Positions 7,174 through 15,224 of a stretch of 36,480 bases of DNA are shown piece after piece (position 1 is the first letter of the stretch; every line of letters starts with the position of its first letter). Source of the DNA: Pseudomonadota bacterium (lineage in GTDB: Bacteria; Pseudomonadota; Alphaproteobacteria; Sphingomonadales; Sphingomonadaceae). A program made the position numbers and the translations under genes. The notes below the pieces were generated by a model. It saw nothing but the letters and a program-made list of their open reading frames with translations, was not told the DNA's origin and made no database searches. The stretch covers positions 1-36,480 of the forward strand of contig JAFECL010000057.1 of NCBI GenBank assembly GCA_018242165.1, given 5' to 3'.

Positions 7174-8676
7174 TCAGACCCGAGGCCGCCGCCCTGCCCA
7201 CGGCGCGGCAGCCTCAAGCTGGGCAGCCAGCCGGAACAGCAGCGCCTCGTCACCATAGCGGCCCAGGAACTGAACCCCGATCGGCAGGCCGCCGGCCGAC
7301 ATTGCCAGCGGCACCGACATCCCCGGCTGGCCAGTGAAGTTGGCGATCTGGGTAAAGGGCGAAAAGACCGCCGCCCGCTGGCCCCAGGTGGCGAAATCGC
7401 AATCGGGTGTCAGGTTGATCCGCCCCAGCGGCAACGGCGGCGCGGCCAGCGTGGGCGAGAGGATCACGTCATAGCGCGTCATGAACCGCGCCATCTCGAT
7501 CGCGGCGGCCTGCACCGCACTGTTGGCACGGTGGACATCCATCGCGCTCATCGTCTTGCCATAGGCGATGAAGCCCTGGGTGATCGGTTCGAGCAACTGG
7601 GCGGGATCGAGCCCGGTGGCCTTGGCCCGGTCGGCCACATCGGCGGCCACGGCGGGGGCGATCAGGGCAAAGCCCGCCTGCCCCAGAGCGGCGGCATCGA
7701 TCGCAGGTGCCGCTTCCTCGACATGGTGGCCCAGGCTCTCGCACAGCCGGGCGGCGGCGCGGGCGGCGGCCAGGCATTCGGGATCGACCGGCGAATGCGC
7801 AGGGGGGGCAAGCATCAGCGCGACGCGCAATTTGCCAGGCGCCTTGCCGACCTGGCTGAGGAAGCTGCCCTGCGGCGCCGGCGCGCCATAGCGCGAGCCG
7901 GATTCCAGGCCCCAGGTGGCATCGAGGATCGCCGCCGAATCGCGCACCGAACGGGTGATCGCATGGTGGGCGGAAAGCCCGCCCCAGCCCTCGGTCCGCG
8001 GCGGGCCCATCGGCACCCGGCCCCGGCTGGGCTTCAGCCCGAACAGGCCGCAACAGCTGGCGGGAATGCGGATCGAGCCACCGCCGTCGGTGGCATGGGC
8101 TGCCGGAATCACCCCCGCGGCCACCGCCACCGCCGCCCCGCCCGACGAACCGCCGGCGATGTGCCCCGGCTCCCACGGGTTGCGGGTGTCGCCGGTCAGC
8201 CTGTTCTCGGTGGTGGCGGTCAGGCCGAATTCGGGCGTGGTCGTCTTGCCAAAGATGACAAAGCCCGCCGCCTCGTGCCGGCGCACCAGTTCCGAGGTGT
8301 GCGTGGCGCGCTGGCCCTTGAAGAACCGGCTGCCACCCTCGGTCAGCTCGCCGGCCAGGTAGATGTTGAGGTCTTTCAGCAGCCACGGCACCCCGGTGAA
8401 GGGCCCGTGCGGCAGCCCGCGTGCGATCGCCGCGCGGGCCCTGTCATAATGCTTCTGCGCCATGAAGTTGAAGCGCGGATTGAGCACCTCGGCCCGGACG
8501 ATCGCCGCCTCGAGCAGCTCCCCCGCCGAAACCTGCCGGCTGGCGACCAGCGCCGCCAGCCCCAGGGCATCGTGATGGTCCAGCACCGCGTCCATCGGCC
8601 CCTTCCCCATGGCCAGAGCCGGGGCCGCCATGGCGGCAGCCCCGGTGGCCAGTGCAGTACGGCGGGTCAGCTTCAT
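7174..8676 (-). CDS. amidase-signature hydrolase with Tat signal
   Basis: A 500-residue amidase-signature enzyme. The N-terminus TRRTALATGAAAMAAPALA is a twin-arginine export signal, so the enzyme probably acts in the periplasm. The Ser-cisSer-Lys triad is visible: Lys101 (LLKDLN), the GGSSGG loop (175-180) and Ser201 in DGGGSIRIPA. The family cleaves amide bonds. In an uptake and degradation cluster it may remove an amide-linked group before import, for instance from a conjugated acid; that role is inference. Its ATG at 8676 overlaps the Rieske gene stop by four bases, so it is the last gene of the leftward unit that starts with the SDR at 13356. Confidence 0.88.
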   Translation of the reverse strand: MKLTRRTALATGAAAMAAPALAMGKGPMDAVLDHHDALGLAALVASRQVSAGELLEAAIVRAEVLNPRFNFMAQKHYDRARAAIARGLPHGPFTGVPWLLKDLNIYLAGELTEGGSRFFKGQRATHTSELVRRHEAAGFVIFGKTTTPEFGLTATTENRLTGDTRNPWEPGHIAGGSSGGAAVAVAAGVIPAAHATDGGGSIRIPASCCGLFGLKPSRGRVPMGPPRTEGWGGLSAHHAITRSVRDSAAILDATWGLESGSRYGAPAPQGSFLSQVGKAPGKLRVALMLAPPAHSPVDPECLAAARAAARLCESLGHHVEEAAPAIDAAALGQAGFALIAPAVAADVADRAKATGLDPAQLLEPITQGFIAYGKTMSAMDVHRANSAVQAAAIEMARFMTRYDVILSPTLAAPPLPLGRINLTPDCDFATWGQRAAVFSPFTQIANFTGQPGMSVPLAMSAGGLPIGVQFLGRYGDEALLFRLAAQLEAAAPWAGRRPRV

Positions 8677-9800
8677 CCCGCCGCCTTCAGCGGGGTGACC
8701 TTGCCATCACCATCGCCGTCGGTGACGTAATAGCGCGCGTAGAACCGGCGGAACTGGGCGATCGGCCCGTCGCCCTCGCAGATCAGCGCGTTGGGTTCAT
8801 AGCGCATCCGGTCCCACACCACCTTGTCCTGGTCGAACTGCTTGCAGATGTCGCGGATGATCGCCTTGGCGACGCCGGCCCGCTCGCCCTCGGCCTGGGC
8901 CTTGGGCTGGGTGAAGCAGAAGCGGACGTGCACATGGTCCAGCTCGACCGGGGTCAGGCAGGCGACCAGCAGGGTCTCGCTGATCCCGGTAAAGCGGGTC
9001 CAGCTTTGCCCCGGGCCCATGGTGTCATAGCTGATCTGGCCGTCGACCTCGCCCCACGGCGTGCCCATCTTGGCCTTGACGTCGGCGCCGCGACCCCACT
9101 CGCCCCAGCGCAGGTCGCCCAGGGGCACGTTGGCGGTGCCGTGGATGTATTTGAAATGGGCGACGTCCACGCCATTCTCGGCCATGTTCTGGATCGAGCC
9201 GTAGACGTTCCATTCGTAGATGTCGTAATCGGTCCAGGCCGGGTCGGTCGCCTCGGGCAGGTGCACCACCTGCCACAGCGGGGCCACGTCCTCAGGGTGA
9301 TACCAGGCCCAGATCCAGCGGTTGGCCTCGGTCACGTGCCAGGTGCGCAGACACTTGCGCTTGGCCTGCGGCGGAATCGCCTTCGAATAGGGGATCTCTT
9401 TCACCACCCCCTCTTCGCCATCGTAGCGCCAGGCGTGGAACGGGCATTCGAGCAGGTTGCCATGGACCTTGCCGCCATGGCCCATGTGCGCGCCCATGTG
9501 CTTGCACCAGGCGTCGGTGATCCGCACCTGGCCATCCTCGCCGCGCCACATGGCGAGGTCCTTGCCGAAATAGCGCAGCGGCCGCACCTCGCCCACCGCG
9601 AGGCGGGTCGACAGGTCAATCGGGTACCAGCCAAAGGGAAAGCCGATGTCGAGGTTGCGATCCGCCACCGGGGGGCGCCCGTCGAGCGGCGCGGTGCGCC
9701 AGTCGACCAGGTCCTGGCCCTTCAGCTTTTCAAGCACCGCCCAGACCGCCACCGGGGCGGTGCGGGCATCACCAGCGGGTCTGTCTTCATGAGCAGCCAT
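8673..9800 (-). CDS. Rieske non-haem iron oxygenase, KshA-like
   Basis: This 375-residue oxygenase has an N-terminal Rieske centre, C-x-H-x17-C-x2-H (Cys99, His101, Cys119, His122), and a catalytic iron site D-x2-H-x4-H in DVAHFKYIH (Asp212, His215, His220). The CKHMGAHM and CPFHAWRYDGEG stretches and the late QFRRFYARYYV resemble 3-ketosteroid 9-alpha-hydroxylase (KshA) and the related cholesterol 7-desaturase group. KshA hydroxylation at C9 opens ring B with KstD. Which reaction this enzyme does cannot be fixed from sequence. The frame reaches 9809 via TTG, but AGGAG is properly spaced only for the ATG at 9800. No reductase gene (KshB type) is in the window. Confidence 0.87.
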   Translation of the reverse strand: MAAHEDRPAGDARTAPVAVWAVLEKLKGQDLVDWRTAPLDGRPPVADRNLDIGFPFGWYPIDLSTRLAVGEVRPLRYFGKDLAMWRGEDGQVRITDAWCKHMGAHMGHGGKVHGNLLECPFHAWRYDGEEGVVKEIPYSKAIPPQAKRKCLRTWHVTEANRWIWAWYHPEDVAPLWQVVHLPEATDPAWTDYDIYEWNVYGSIQNMAENGVDVAHFKYIHGTANVPLGDLRWGEWGRGADVKAKMGTPWGEVDGQISYDTMGPGQSWTRFTGISETLLVACLTPVELDHVHVRFCFTQPKAQAEGERAGVAKAIIRDICKQFDQDKVVWDRMRYEPNALICEGDGPIAQFRRFYARYYVTDGDGDGKVTPLKAAG

Positions 9801-9850
9801 GGGTTTCAACTCCTTGCCTTGGCCACCGCCGGGAAACGCTTCCGGGGTGG

Positions 9851-9883
9851 GGCCGGCGGCCGGGGTTGTCTCGGCCGGCCGGC
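9851..9883. repeat. GC-rich imperfect inverted repeat between cistrons
   Basis: GGCCGGCGGCCG (9851-9862) and CGGCCGGCCGGC (9872-9883) can pair with one bulge. The hairpin lies in the 126-base gap between the amidohydrolase-2 gene and the Rieske gene, the widest gap inside this operon. It has no T-run; an RNA-processing or attenuation role is possible but unproven. Nothing else is recognised in 9801-9926 apart from the Rieske ribosome site. Confidence 0.35.
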
Positions 9884-9926
9884 GTCTGGTTGAGATCGGA
9901 GCAGACTTCCCGGCTCCGTATCTCCC

Positions 9927-10793
9927 CTACAAACCGAACACCTTGATGGCGTTTTCTCTGAGGAACTTGGGCCAGACCTCGTCCTTGAACGGCACGTTCG
10001 GCATGTCGCCGAAGATCCGCTCGAGGCTGAGGCCCATCGGGAAATAGCCCGCATAGATCACCTTGTCGGCGCCGCGGGTGTTGGCATAGTCGATGATCGC
10101 CTTGGGGTAATGCTTGGGGGCGAAGGCGCTGGTGGAATAGTAGAGGTTCGGCCACTTCAGCATCAGCTTGACCGCCAGCGCCTCCCACGGCTCGGCGCCG
10201 TGGCGCATCACGATCTTGAGATCGGGGAAGAACCAGCAGACCTCGTCGAGATGCTCGACCTTCTGGGTCTCCATCGGGATGCGCGGCCCGGGAATGCCGA
10301 CGTTAAGGCAGATCGGCAGCGCCAGTTCGGCCGCGCAGGTGTAGAGCGGGAACATGTATTTGTGGTTGATCGCCACCTGCGGCAGCGTGCCCGAGGGGAA
10401 GACGCTGATCGCCGAAAGGCCGACCTCGGCATGGATCCGCTTGATCCGCCGCACCTCGTCCACCCCCTTGTTGGGATCGCAGGGCAGGTCGAAGAAGAAG
10501 CGGTCGCCATACATTTCCTTGGCGCGGCGGCTGGTGGCATTGTCGTTCCAGCCGATCAGCGCCTTGTCGATGTTGTGGCGGTCCATCTGCTCGACCGTCC
10601 ACTTGACGTAATCGTCGGCATGGCCGGTCTGCGGCACGTCCTTGAACATGTACTGCGCCGGCATCGAGAACTGCTGCAGGGTCTGCTGGTCCTTGATCAG
10701 CGGGCGGAAGCTGGTGAACCAGTCCGAGCGATCTTCCGCCTCGGGGATCCCGAGCATGCAGTCGATCACCTTGATGTCCTTGGGCATGGGCAT
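9927..10793 (-). CDS. amidohydrolase-2 family protein lacking metal ligands
   Basis: This 288-residue TIM-barrel protein resembles the ACMSD/amidohydrolase-2 family of metal-dependent decarboxylases and hydrolases. Most metal ligands are missing. The N-terminal DxHxH reads IDCMLG (11-14 region), the mid-protein His position reads CLNVG (Asn164), and the late GxDxP segment reads AGYFP (248-252). Only His198 in RHGAEPWE remains. It may therefore work without metal, use different ligands, or have a non-catalytic role. It starts 3 bases after the acyl-CoA synthetase stop and precedes the Rieske gene. Substrate unknown. The fold assignment rests on overall pattern and is less certain than for its neighbours. 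Confidence 0.72.
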   Translation of the reverse strand: MPMPKDIKVIDCMLGIPEAEDRSDWFTSFRPLIKDQQTLQQFSMPAQYMFKDVPQTGHADDYVKWTVEQMDRHNIDKALIGWNDNATSRRAKEMYGDRFFFDLPCDPNKGVDEVRRIKRIHAEVGLSAISVFPSGTLPQVAINHKYMFPLYTCAAELALPICLNVGIPGPRIPMETQKVEHLDEVCWFFPDLKIVMRHGAEPWEALAVKLMLKWPNLYYSTSAFAPKHYPKAIIDYANTRGADKVIYAGYFPMGLSLERIFGDMPNVPFKDEVWPKFLRENAIKVFGL

Positions 10794-10796
10794 GAT

Positions 10797-12455
10797 TCAA
10801 TCGGCTCCGATCAGCTGCGGCCAGCGGGCGCGCAGGGCTTTCTTGTCGACCTTGCCCACCGCGTTGCGGGGCAGGGTTTCCGGCGAAAAGGCGACCCGGC
10901 CGGGTGCCTTGTAGCGGGCCAGGCGTTCACCCACTTCGGCGATCACCTGTGTCTCGCCCAGCGGCGGCGCGCCGGGGCCGGTGACCACCACCGCCACCAG
11001 CAGTTCGCCCAGCCGTTCGTCCGGAATGCCGAAGGCGGCGCATTCGGTGACCCCGGGCAGCTCGCCCAGCACCCGCTCGACCTCGGCGCAATAGATGTTC
11101 TCGCCGCCCGAGATGACCATGTCCTTGGTCCGGTCGATGATGAAGACATAGCCTTCTTCGTCGACCATCCCGACATCGCCGGTCTTGAGCCAGCCGTCGG
11201 GCGACAGCACTGCCGCGGTATCCTCTGGCCGGTTCCAGTAGCCCTGCATGATCTGCGCGCCACGCACCACGATCTCGCCCACCCCGCCGGTCGGCAGGGG
11301 GGTGCCGTCGGGCCCCTCGATCCGCACGTCGACCAGCGGCAGCACCCGCCCGGCCGAGGCGCGCTGACGGAGGAAATCGGCCCCCACCGCCTGGGCAATC
11401 GCGCCCGAGCATTCGGTCATCCCATAGCCGGTGCCCATCATCGCCTGCGGACAGGCAGCGTGGATTTCCTCGAGCAGGTTGAGCGGCAGCGCCTGCCCGC
11501 CCGAGGCAATGTTGCGCAGCGACGAGAGATCGGCATCGGCCAGCCGGGCGCGGTGGAGCAGATCCCACAGCATGGTCGGCACGCCGGTGAACATGGTGAT
11601 CTGCTCGTCGCGGATGATCCGCAGCGCTTCGGCCGCATCCCAGCGGCGCATGATCACCACTTTCGCTCCGGCAAAGAAAGGCGAAAGAAAGGCCGAACCC
11701 AGCCCCGAAATGTGGAACAGCGGATAGACCAGCAGCACCGCCTGCTGCGGGGCCTGGGCAATCAGGGCCTCGGGCGCCATGCCATACTGACGCGCCATGT
11801 TGTGCAGCACCATCACCCCCGACAGCTGCATCGAGAGCAGCCCGGTGGCGAGGTTGCGATGGCTGAGCACCGCGCCCTTGACCCGGCCGGTGGTGCCCGA
11901 GGTGAACAGGATCACCGCGGGATCGTCCGGGGCCACGGGCGTCGGGTCGATATCGGCCGGATCGCCCGCAGGCACTTCCTCGGGCGGATGGGTCAGGTCG
12001 AACAGCCGGCCCTGCCAGCCGCCGGCACGGATCAGTTCGGCGCGTTCGCCATCGGCGATCACCAGTTCGGGCGTCACCTCGGCGATCATCGCCGCCAGTT
12101 CCTCGGGCGAGCCCCGGCTGTTGAGGAGCGCCGCCACCGCCCCGGCCTTGACCGCCGCCAGGAAGGCGACGATCCATTCGGCGCGGTTGCGCATGCAGAT
12201 CGCCACGCGGTCGCCATGTTTGACCTTCAGCAGCGGCACCAGCCGGTCGCGCCAGGCGAAGATCTGGTTGTAGGTCAGCCGCCGCTCGCCCTCCACCAGG
12301 AAAACCTTGTCGCCATGGCGCCGCGCGCTTTCGATCAGCGCGTTGAGATCGGCCGGCATGTTGACGAACTGCCGCAGCCCGCCCAGCTCGCCGATGGCGA
12401 AAGGCTGGCCCGGCGCGGTCAGCTCGGCCAGGATCGGGTCGACCGCGGCGTTCAT
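10797..12455 (-). CDS. acyl-CoA synthetase (AMP-forming)
   Basis: This 552-residue adenylate-forming enzyme activates a carboxylic acid with ATP and joins it to CoA. The P-loop-like FTSGTTGRVKG is at 184-194. It is followed by GYGMTE, the GWLKTGDVG aspartate motif, DRTKDMVISGGENIY, and the C-terminal catalytic lysine region PRNAVGKVDK. The start is ATG 12455, four bases after the SDR stop; an open frame further upstream to 12623 is just overlap with that SDR. In a steroid-type pathway such enzymes activate side-chain or ring-derived acids for beta-oxidation. No thiolase or enoyl-CoA hydratase is in the window, so its product must be handled elsewhere. The acid substrate is not predictable. 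Confidence 0.92.
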   Translation of the reverse strand: MNAAVDPILAELTAPGQPFAIGELGGLRQFVNMPADLNALIESARRHGDKVFLVEGERRLTYNQIFAWRDRLVPLLKVKHGDRVAICMRNRAEWIVAFLAAVKAGAVAALLNSRGSPEELAAMIAEVTPELVIADGERAELIRAGGWQGRLFDLTHPPEEVPAGDPADIDPTPVAPDDPAVILFTSGTTGRVKGAVLSHRNLATGLLSMQLSGVMVLHNMARQYGMAPEALIAQAPQQAVLLVYPLFHISGLGSAFLSPFFAGAKVVIMRRWDAAEALRIIRDEQITMFTGVPTMLWDLLHRARLADADLSSLRNIASGGQALPLNLLEEIHAACPQAMMGTGYGMTECSGAIAQAVGADFLRQRASAGRVLPLVDVRIEGPDGTPLPTGGVGEIVVRGAQIMQGYWNRPEDTAAVLSPDGWLKTGDVGMVDEEGYVFIIDRTKDMVISGGENIYCAEVERVLGELPGVTECAAFGIPDERLGELLVAVVVTGPGAPPLGETQVIAEVGERLARYKAPGRVAFSPETLPRNAVGKVDKKALRARWPQLIGAD

Positions 12456-12459
12456 CGCC

Positions 12460-13356
12460 TCAGTACACCGCCGCCGGGTTCTTGGGGCGCGGCGAGCCAA
12501 GCATCTCGCGGTGCGAGGGGCGATCGTGCCCGCGATCCTTGATCCCCAGTTCGCGGGCCACCTCGGCCACCACCAGCGTCTGGCCGGACAGGTCGTCGCG
12601 GTTGGGAGCGGCGGCGATCGCATCGATCACGTGGCCCGAAAACTCAGGGTTCTCGGCCATGGCCATGAAGCCCTCGTACTGTTCGGGATTGGTCTTGGCG
12701 GCGATCAGCGCGCGTTCGGTGATCTGCGGGCCCAGCCACAGCGACACGGCCGTGACCCCGGTGCCACGCAGATCGTGCTCCATGTCATGCGCCAGCTTGT
12801 CGAGCCCGGCCTTCTGCGCGCCATAGGCGGGGCCGTGCATGTAGCAGCTGGCCCCGAACGAGCTGACCATCGCAATGATCCCCGAACCCTGCGGCACCAT
12901 GATCCGCGCCGCGTGCCAGCTGGCGACATAGGCGCTGCGCAGGCCGACATCGAGAATACCCTGCGCCGCCAGTTCCTTTTCCCAGAACGGCATCTTCTCG
13001 ATCAGCTGGTGGTGGATGAAGGCGGCATTGTTGACCAGCACATCCAGCCGGCCCTGCTCGGCCATGATCTGCTCGAACACCTTCGCCACCTGGGCATCGT
13101 CGCTGTGGTCGCACAGCACGGCGATCCCCTTGCCGCCGCGCTCGGTCACCAGGGCAGCCGTTTCGGCGACGGTGCCGGGCAAAACCGAACCGTCCCAGCC
13201 CTTGGCATCGCCCGGGGCAATGGTGCGGCCGGTGACGTAGACGGTATAGCCCAGCTCGCCCAGCCCGCGAGCGATCCCCGCGCCGGCGCCGCGGCTGGCG
13301 CCGGTAACCAGCGCGACCTTGCCGTTGCCGGTGCCGTTCCCTGCGTCCGCACCCAT
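12460..13356 (-). CDS. SDR, DHRS1-like
   Basis: This 298-residue SDR is longer than the classical 250. It has TGASRGAGAG (19-28), NNAA (109-112), a catalytic Ser165 or Ser166, Tyr178 and Lys182 (YGAQK). The TGR after strand 2 (Arg44) suggests NADP. The LDVLVNNAA region, the long middle segment and the length resemble DHRS1-type SDRs. The C-terminal tail after about residue 270 is charged. It is the first gene of the leftward unit with the acyl-CoA synthetase, amidohydrolase-2, Rieske oxygenase and amidase, starting about 45 bases after a candidate promoter. Some DHRS1 relatives act on steroids, which fits but does not prove a role here. Confidence 0.87.
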   Translation of the reverse strand: MGADAGNGTGNGKVALVTGASRGAGAGIARGLGELGYTVYVTGRTIAPGDAKGWDGSVLPGTVAETAALVTERGGKGIAVLCDHSDDAQVAKVFEQIMAEQGRLDVLVNNAAFIHHQLIEKMPFWEKELAAQGILDVGLRSAYVASWHAARIMVPQGSGIIAMVSSFGASCYMHGPAYGAQKAGLDKLAHDMEHDLRGTGVTAVSLWLGPQITERALIAAKTNPEQYEGFMAMAENPEFSGHVIDAIAAAPNRDDLSGQTLVVAEVARELGIKDRGHDRPSHREMLGSPRPKNPAAVY

Positions 13357-13407
13357 GTCCCGTCTCTCCCTTTCGCGGCCCCGAGGGCCATCTCGCTCTG
13401 CCCGGTG

Positions 13408-13436
13408 ATGCTAAATGCGGATCACATGGCAATCAA
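13408..13436 (-). promoter_or_regulatory. candidate promoter of the SDR/acyl-CoA synthetase/Rieske operon
   Basis: Reading leftward, TTGATT (13436-13431) and TAGCAT (13413-13408) are separated by 17 bases. Each matches the sigma-70 consensus at 4 of 6 positions. The predicted transcript would start about 45 bases before the SDR start at 13356. The -35 is part of the conserved 18-base element at 13430-13447, which suits activator-dependent control. Confidence 0.5.
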
Positions 13437-13447
13437 TTTTACGCATT
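13430..13447 (-). promoter_or_regulatory. AATGCGTAA element, copy A
   Basis: On the minus strand this reads AATGCGTAAAATTGATTG. It matches the element at 22652-22669 at 15 of 18 positions. GGCAAT and ATTGCC (13428-13433 and 13445-13450) also form an inverted repeat around it. It overlaps the -35 of the leftward operon and lies in the 177-base gap after the AraC gene stop, so an AraC-type or other activator site is plausible. The rest of 13451-13533 shows nothing recognisable. Confidence 0.5.
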
Positions 13448-13533
13448 GCCTTGATCGATTCGACAATCACTTGCGTTGCCGAAGGTGAAAAGCCCCACCA
13501 GCTGCGCCCATCCGTGAATATGGCCGATTCGGT

Positions 13534-14508
13534 TCATTCTGGCCCATCATGGTCATGTTGCCCAGCCCGCTCGCACCCGGCGCGCGCCGCCCGGCGCTGG
13601 CGATAGCGCATCGGCGTCATCCCCGTGGCGCGGCGGAAGGTCCGCGAAAAGCTGTTGGCATGATCGAAGCCGCAGGCCTCGGCAATCTCGCGGATCGACC
13701 GGTTGCCCCCGGCCAGCAGCGCCTTGGCGCGGTTGACCAGATGCGCCTCGACATAGTCCGAGATGGTCACCCCGGTCAGGTTGAGGAACTGGCGGTGGAG
13801 ATGCCGCACACTGATCCCGCAGATCGCGGCCAGCTCGGTCACCCCCGGGCGGTCACCCCCGGCCTCGAGCCGTTCGCGCAGGCGGCGGAACTGCCATGGG
13901 GCCAGCCGCCCGCCAGCCTTCGGCTCGACATCCTCGCCGAACAGGCGGACCAGCTCGACCTCCAGCACGCTGACCAGCGCCTCGCCCGCCTGGGCGGAAC
14001 CCGGTCCGCCCTCGTTCGCCTCGCGCAGCAGCTGGCGCATCACCGTACGGATCGCCTCGCCCCGGATGTTCATCAGCCGCTGGAGCATGGCCAGCGAGGG
14101 GGCATGGCGATCGCCCAGCAAAGCCTGCTGGCGCACCGGCGAAAAGGTCACCCGCAGCAGCCGGAAGGTCCCGGCTTCGGCCCGGGTGCGGATGGCGATT
14201 CCGGGATAGCGCAGGAACAGGGTGCCGATGCCGCATTCGGTGCCGGGGGCGATCGTCGGGAAGCTGGCGCTGGCGGTGCCGGCATAGGGCGGCAGCGACA
14301 GTTCGAGCATCAGCTCGTGCTCCACCACCGTCCGGTCGGTCAGGTCCGGCCAGTGCCATTCCAGCACCTGGACCAGCGCGCCCCTGGTGGCCAGTTCGGC
14401 CAGCACGCGCGGCGGCACCCGGGCACTGCCCGCCACCCGGGCGTCACGCCCGGGGGCTTCTGGCAGCGGCCGGACGGCAGGCATCGGAATCGACGAATGC
14501 AGGGTCAT
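13534..14508 (-). CDS. AraC-family transcriptional regulator
   Basis: A 324-residue regulator with a two-helix-turn-helix AraC domain in the last ~110 residues. The first helix pair is in VTELAAICGISVRHLHRQF; the second is in IREIAEACGFDHANSFSRTF, followed by RATGMTPMRYR. The first ~200 residues form an AraC-binding-like cupin or sensor region with no clear homologue. It is the last gene of an SDR-EthD-AraC unit, overlapping the EthD stop by ATGA. It lies directly upstream of the promoter of the SDR/synthetase/Rieske operon, a likely target. A steroid-like or aromatic effector is inference. Confidence 0.9.
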   Translation of the reverse strand: MTLHSSIPMPAVRPLPEAPGRDARVAGSARVPPRVLAELATRGALVQVLEWHWPDLTDRTVVEHELMLELSLPPYAGTASASFPTIAPGTECGIGTLFLRYPGIAIRTRAEAGTFRLLRVTFSPVRQQALLGDRHAPSLAMLQRLMNIRGEAIRTVMRQLLREANEGGPGSAQAGEALVSVLEVELVRLFGEDVEPKAGGRLAPWQFRRLRERLEAGGDRPGVTELAAICGISVRHLHRQFLNLTGVTISDYVEAHLVNRAKALLAGGNRSIREIAEACGFDHANSFSRTFRRATGMTPMRYRQRRAARAGCERAGQHDHDGPE

Positions 14509-15215
14509 GGCAGCACCGGATAGTCACGCCAGGTGGTCGGGATGATATCGATCCGGGCGAAATCGATGAAGGCCTGGCAGCTCTCCATCATCGCCGCAAG
14601 ATTGGCCTTGAACCGCGCCGGATCGCCCACCGCAGCGAAGAAGGCGGCGGGATCGCCCATCGCCGCATCGGGGAAGCATTCCTCGACAAAGGCATCGTAG
14701 GCCGGCGCATCCGGGGTCAGCGGGGTGACGATCAGGTTCTGGGTGTAGATGAAATTGGCCTGGGTCTCGATCGCCACGCGGGTGTGATGGCTGTGCCAGT
14801 GGGCAATTGCCGCCGCGCGGGGCAGATCGGGGCGAAAGCTGATGAAGCTCGCCTGCGCCCAGCCGCGCCCGCGCGCGCCGGAAACCACCGGCTGATCATC
14901 GGCGATGATTTCGGATTCGGCCACCAGCCACAGCGCGAACCGGGCCGCATGGGCGGCCAGCGCGGCATCGATCGCGGCACGGAACCGAGCATTGGCACTG
15001 GGCAGCCAGAACTGGACCACCGCGTCCTGCTGTGGCGCCTGCCATTGCTGGATCAGCCCGGCAGCGGGGGCCACCGCCGCCTCGCGCAGGTTCAGCCGTA
15101 CGCGGCTGGCCCCGGCAGCCTGCAGCGCGGCGGGCAGCGTTGCCGCCAGCCGGGCGGCATAGGCGGCGCGATCCTCGCCCGGCGGGGCCCACAGCGCGGC
15201 GATCAGCTTTTCCAT
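14505..15215 (-). CDS. EthD-domain protein
   Basis: This 236-residue protein has a ferredoxin-like EthD domain in its second half, recognised by the HWHSHHTRVAIETQ segment followed by FIYTQNLIV (about residues 138-162). The first half looks like a second, diverged repeat of the same fold (AAYAARLAATLPAALQAAG). EthD proteins are small catabolic accessory or enzyme domains named from an ether-degradation cluster; their reactions are mostly unknown. It starts 9 bases after the SDR stop and is coupled to the AraC regulator. A role in handling an unstable intermediate is possible but cannot be shown. Confidence 0.75.
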   Translation of the reverse strand: MEKLIAALWAPPGEDRAAYAARLAATLPAALQAAGASRVRLNLREAAVAPAAGLIQQWQAPQQDAVVQFWLPSANARFRAAIDAALAAHAARFALWLVAESEIIADDQPVVSGARGRGWAQASFISFRPDLPRAAAIAHWHSHHTRVAIETQANFIYTQNLIVTPLTPDAPAYDAFVEECFPDAAMGDPAAFFAAVGDPARFKANLAAMMESCQAFIDFARIDIIPTTWRDYPVLP

Positions 15216-15224
15216 CCCGCCGCC

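Noticed and set aside
10110..12542. Long open frame of 810 codons on the plus strand
   Set aside because: It is antisense to the amidohydrolase-2 and acyl-CoA synthetase genes, has no domain pattern, and is rich in Arg, His and Gln as expected of a shadow frame in GC-rich DNA.
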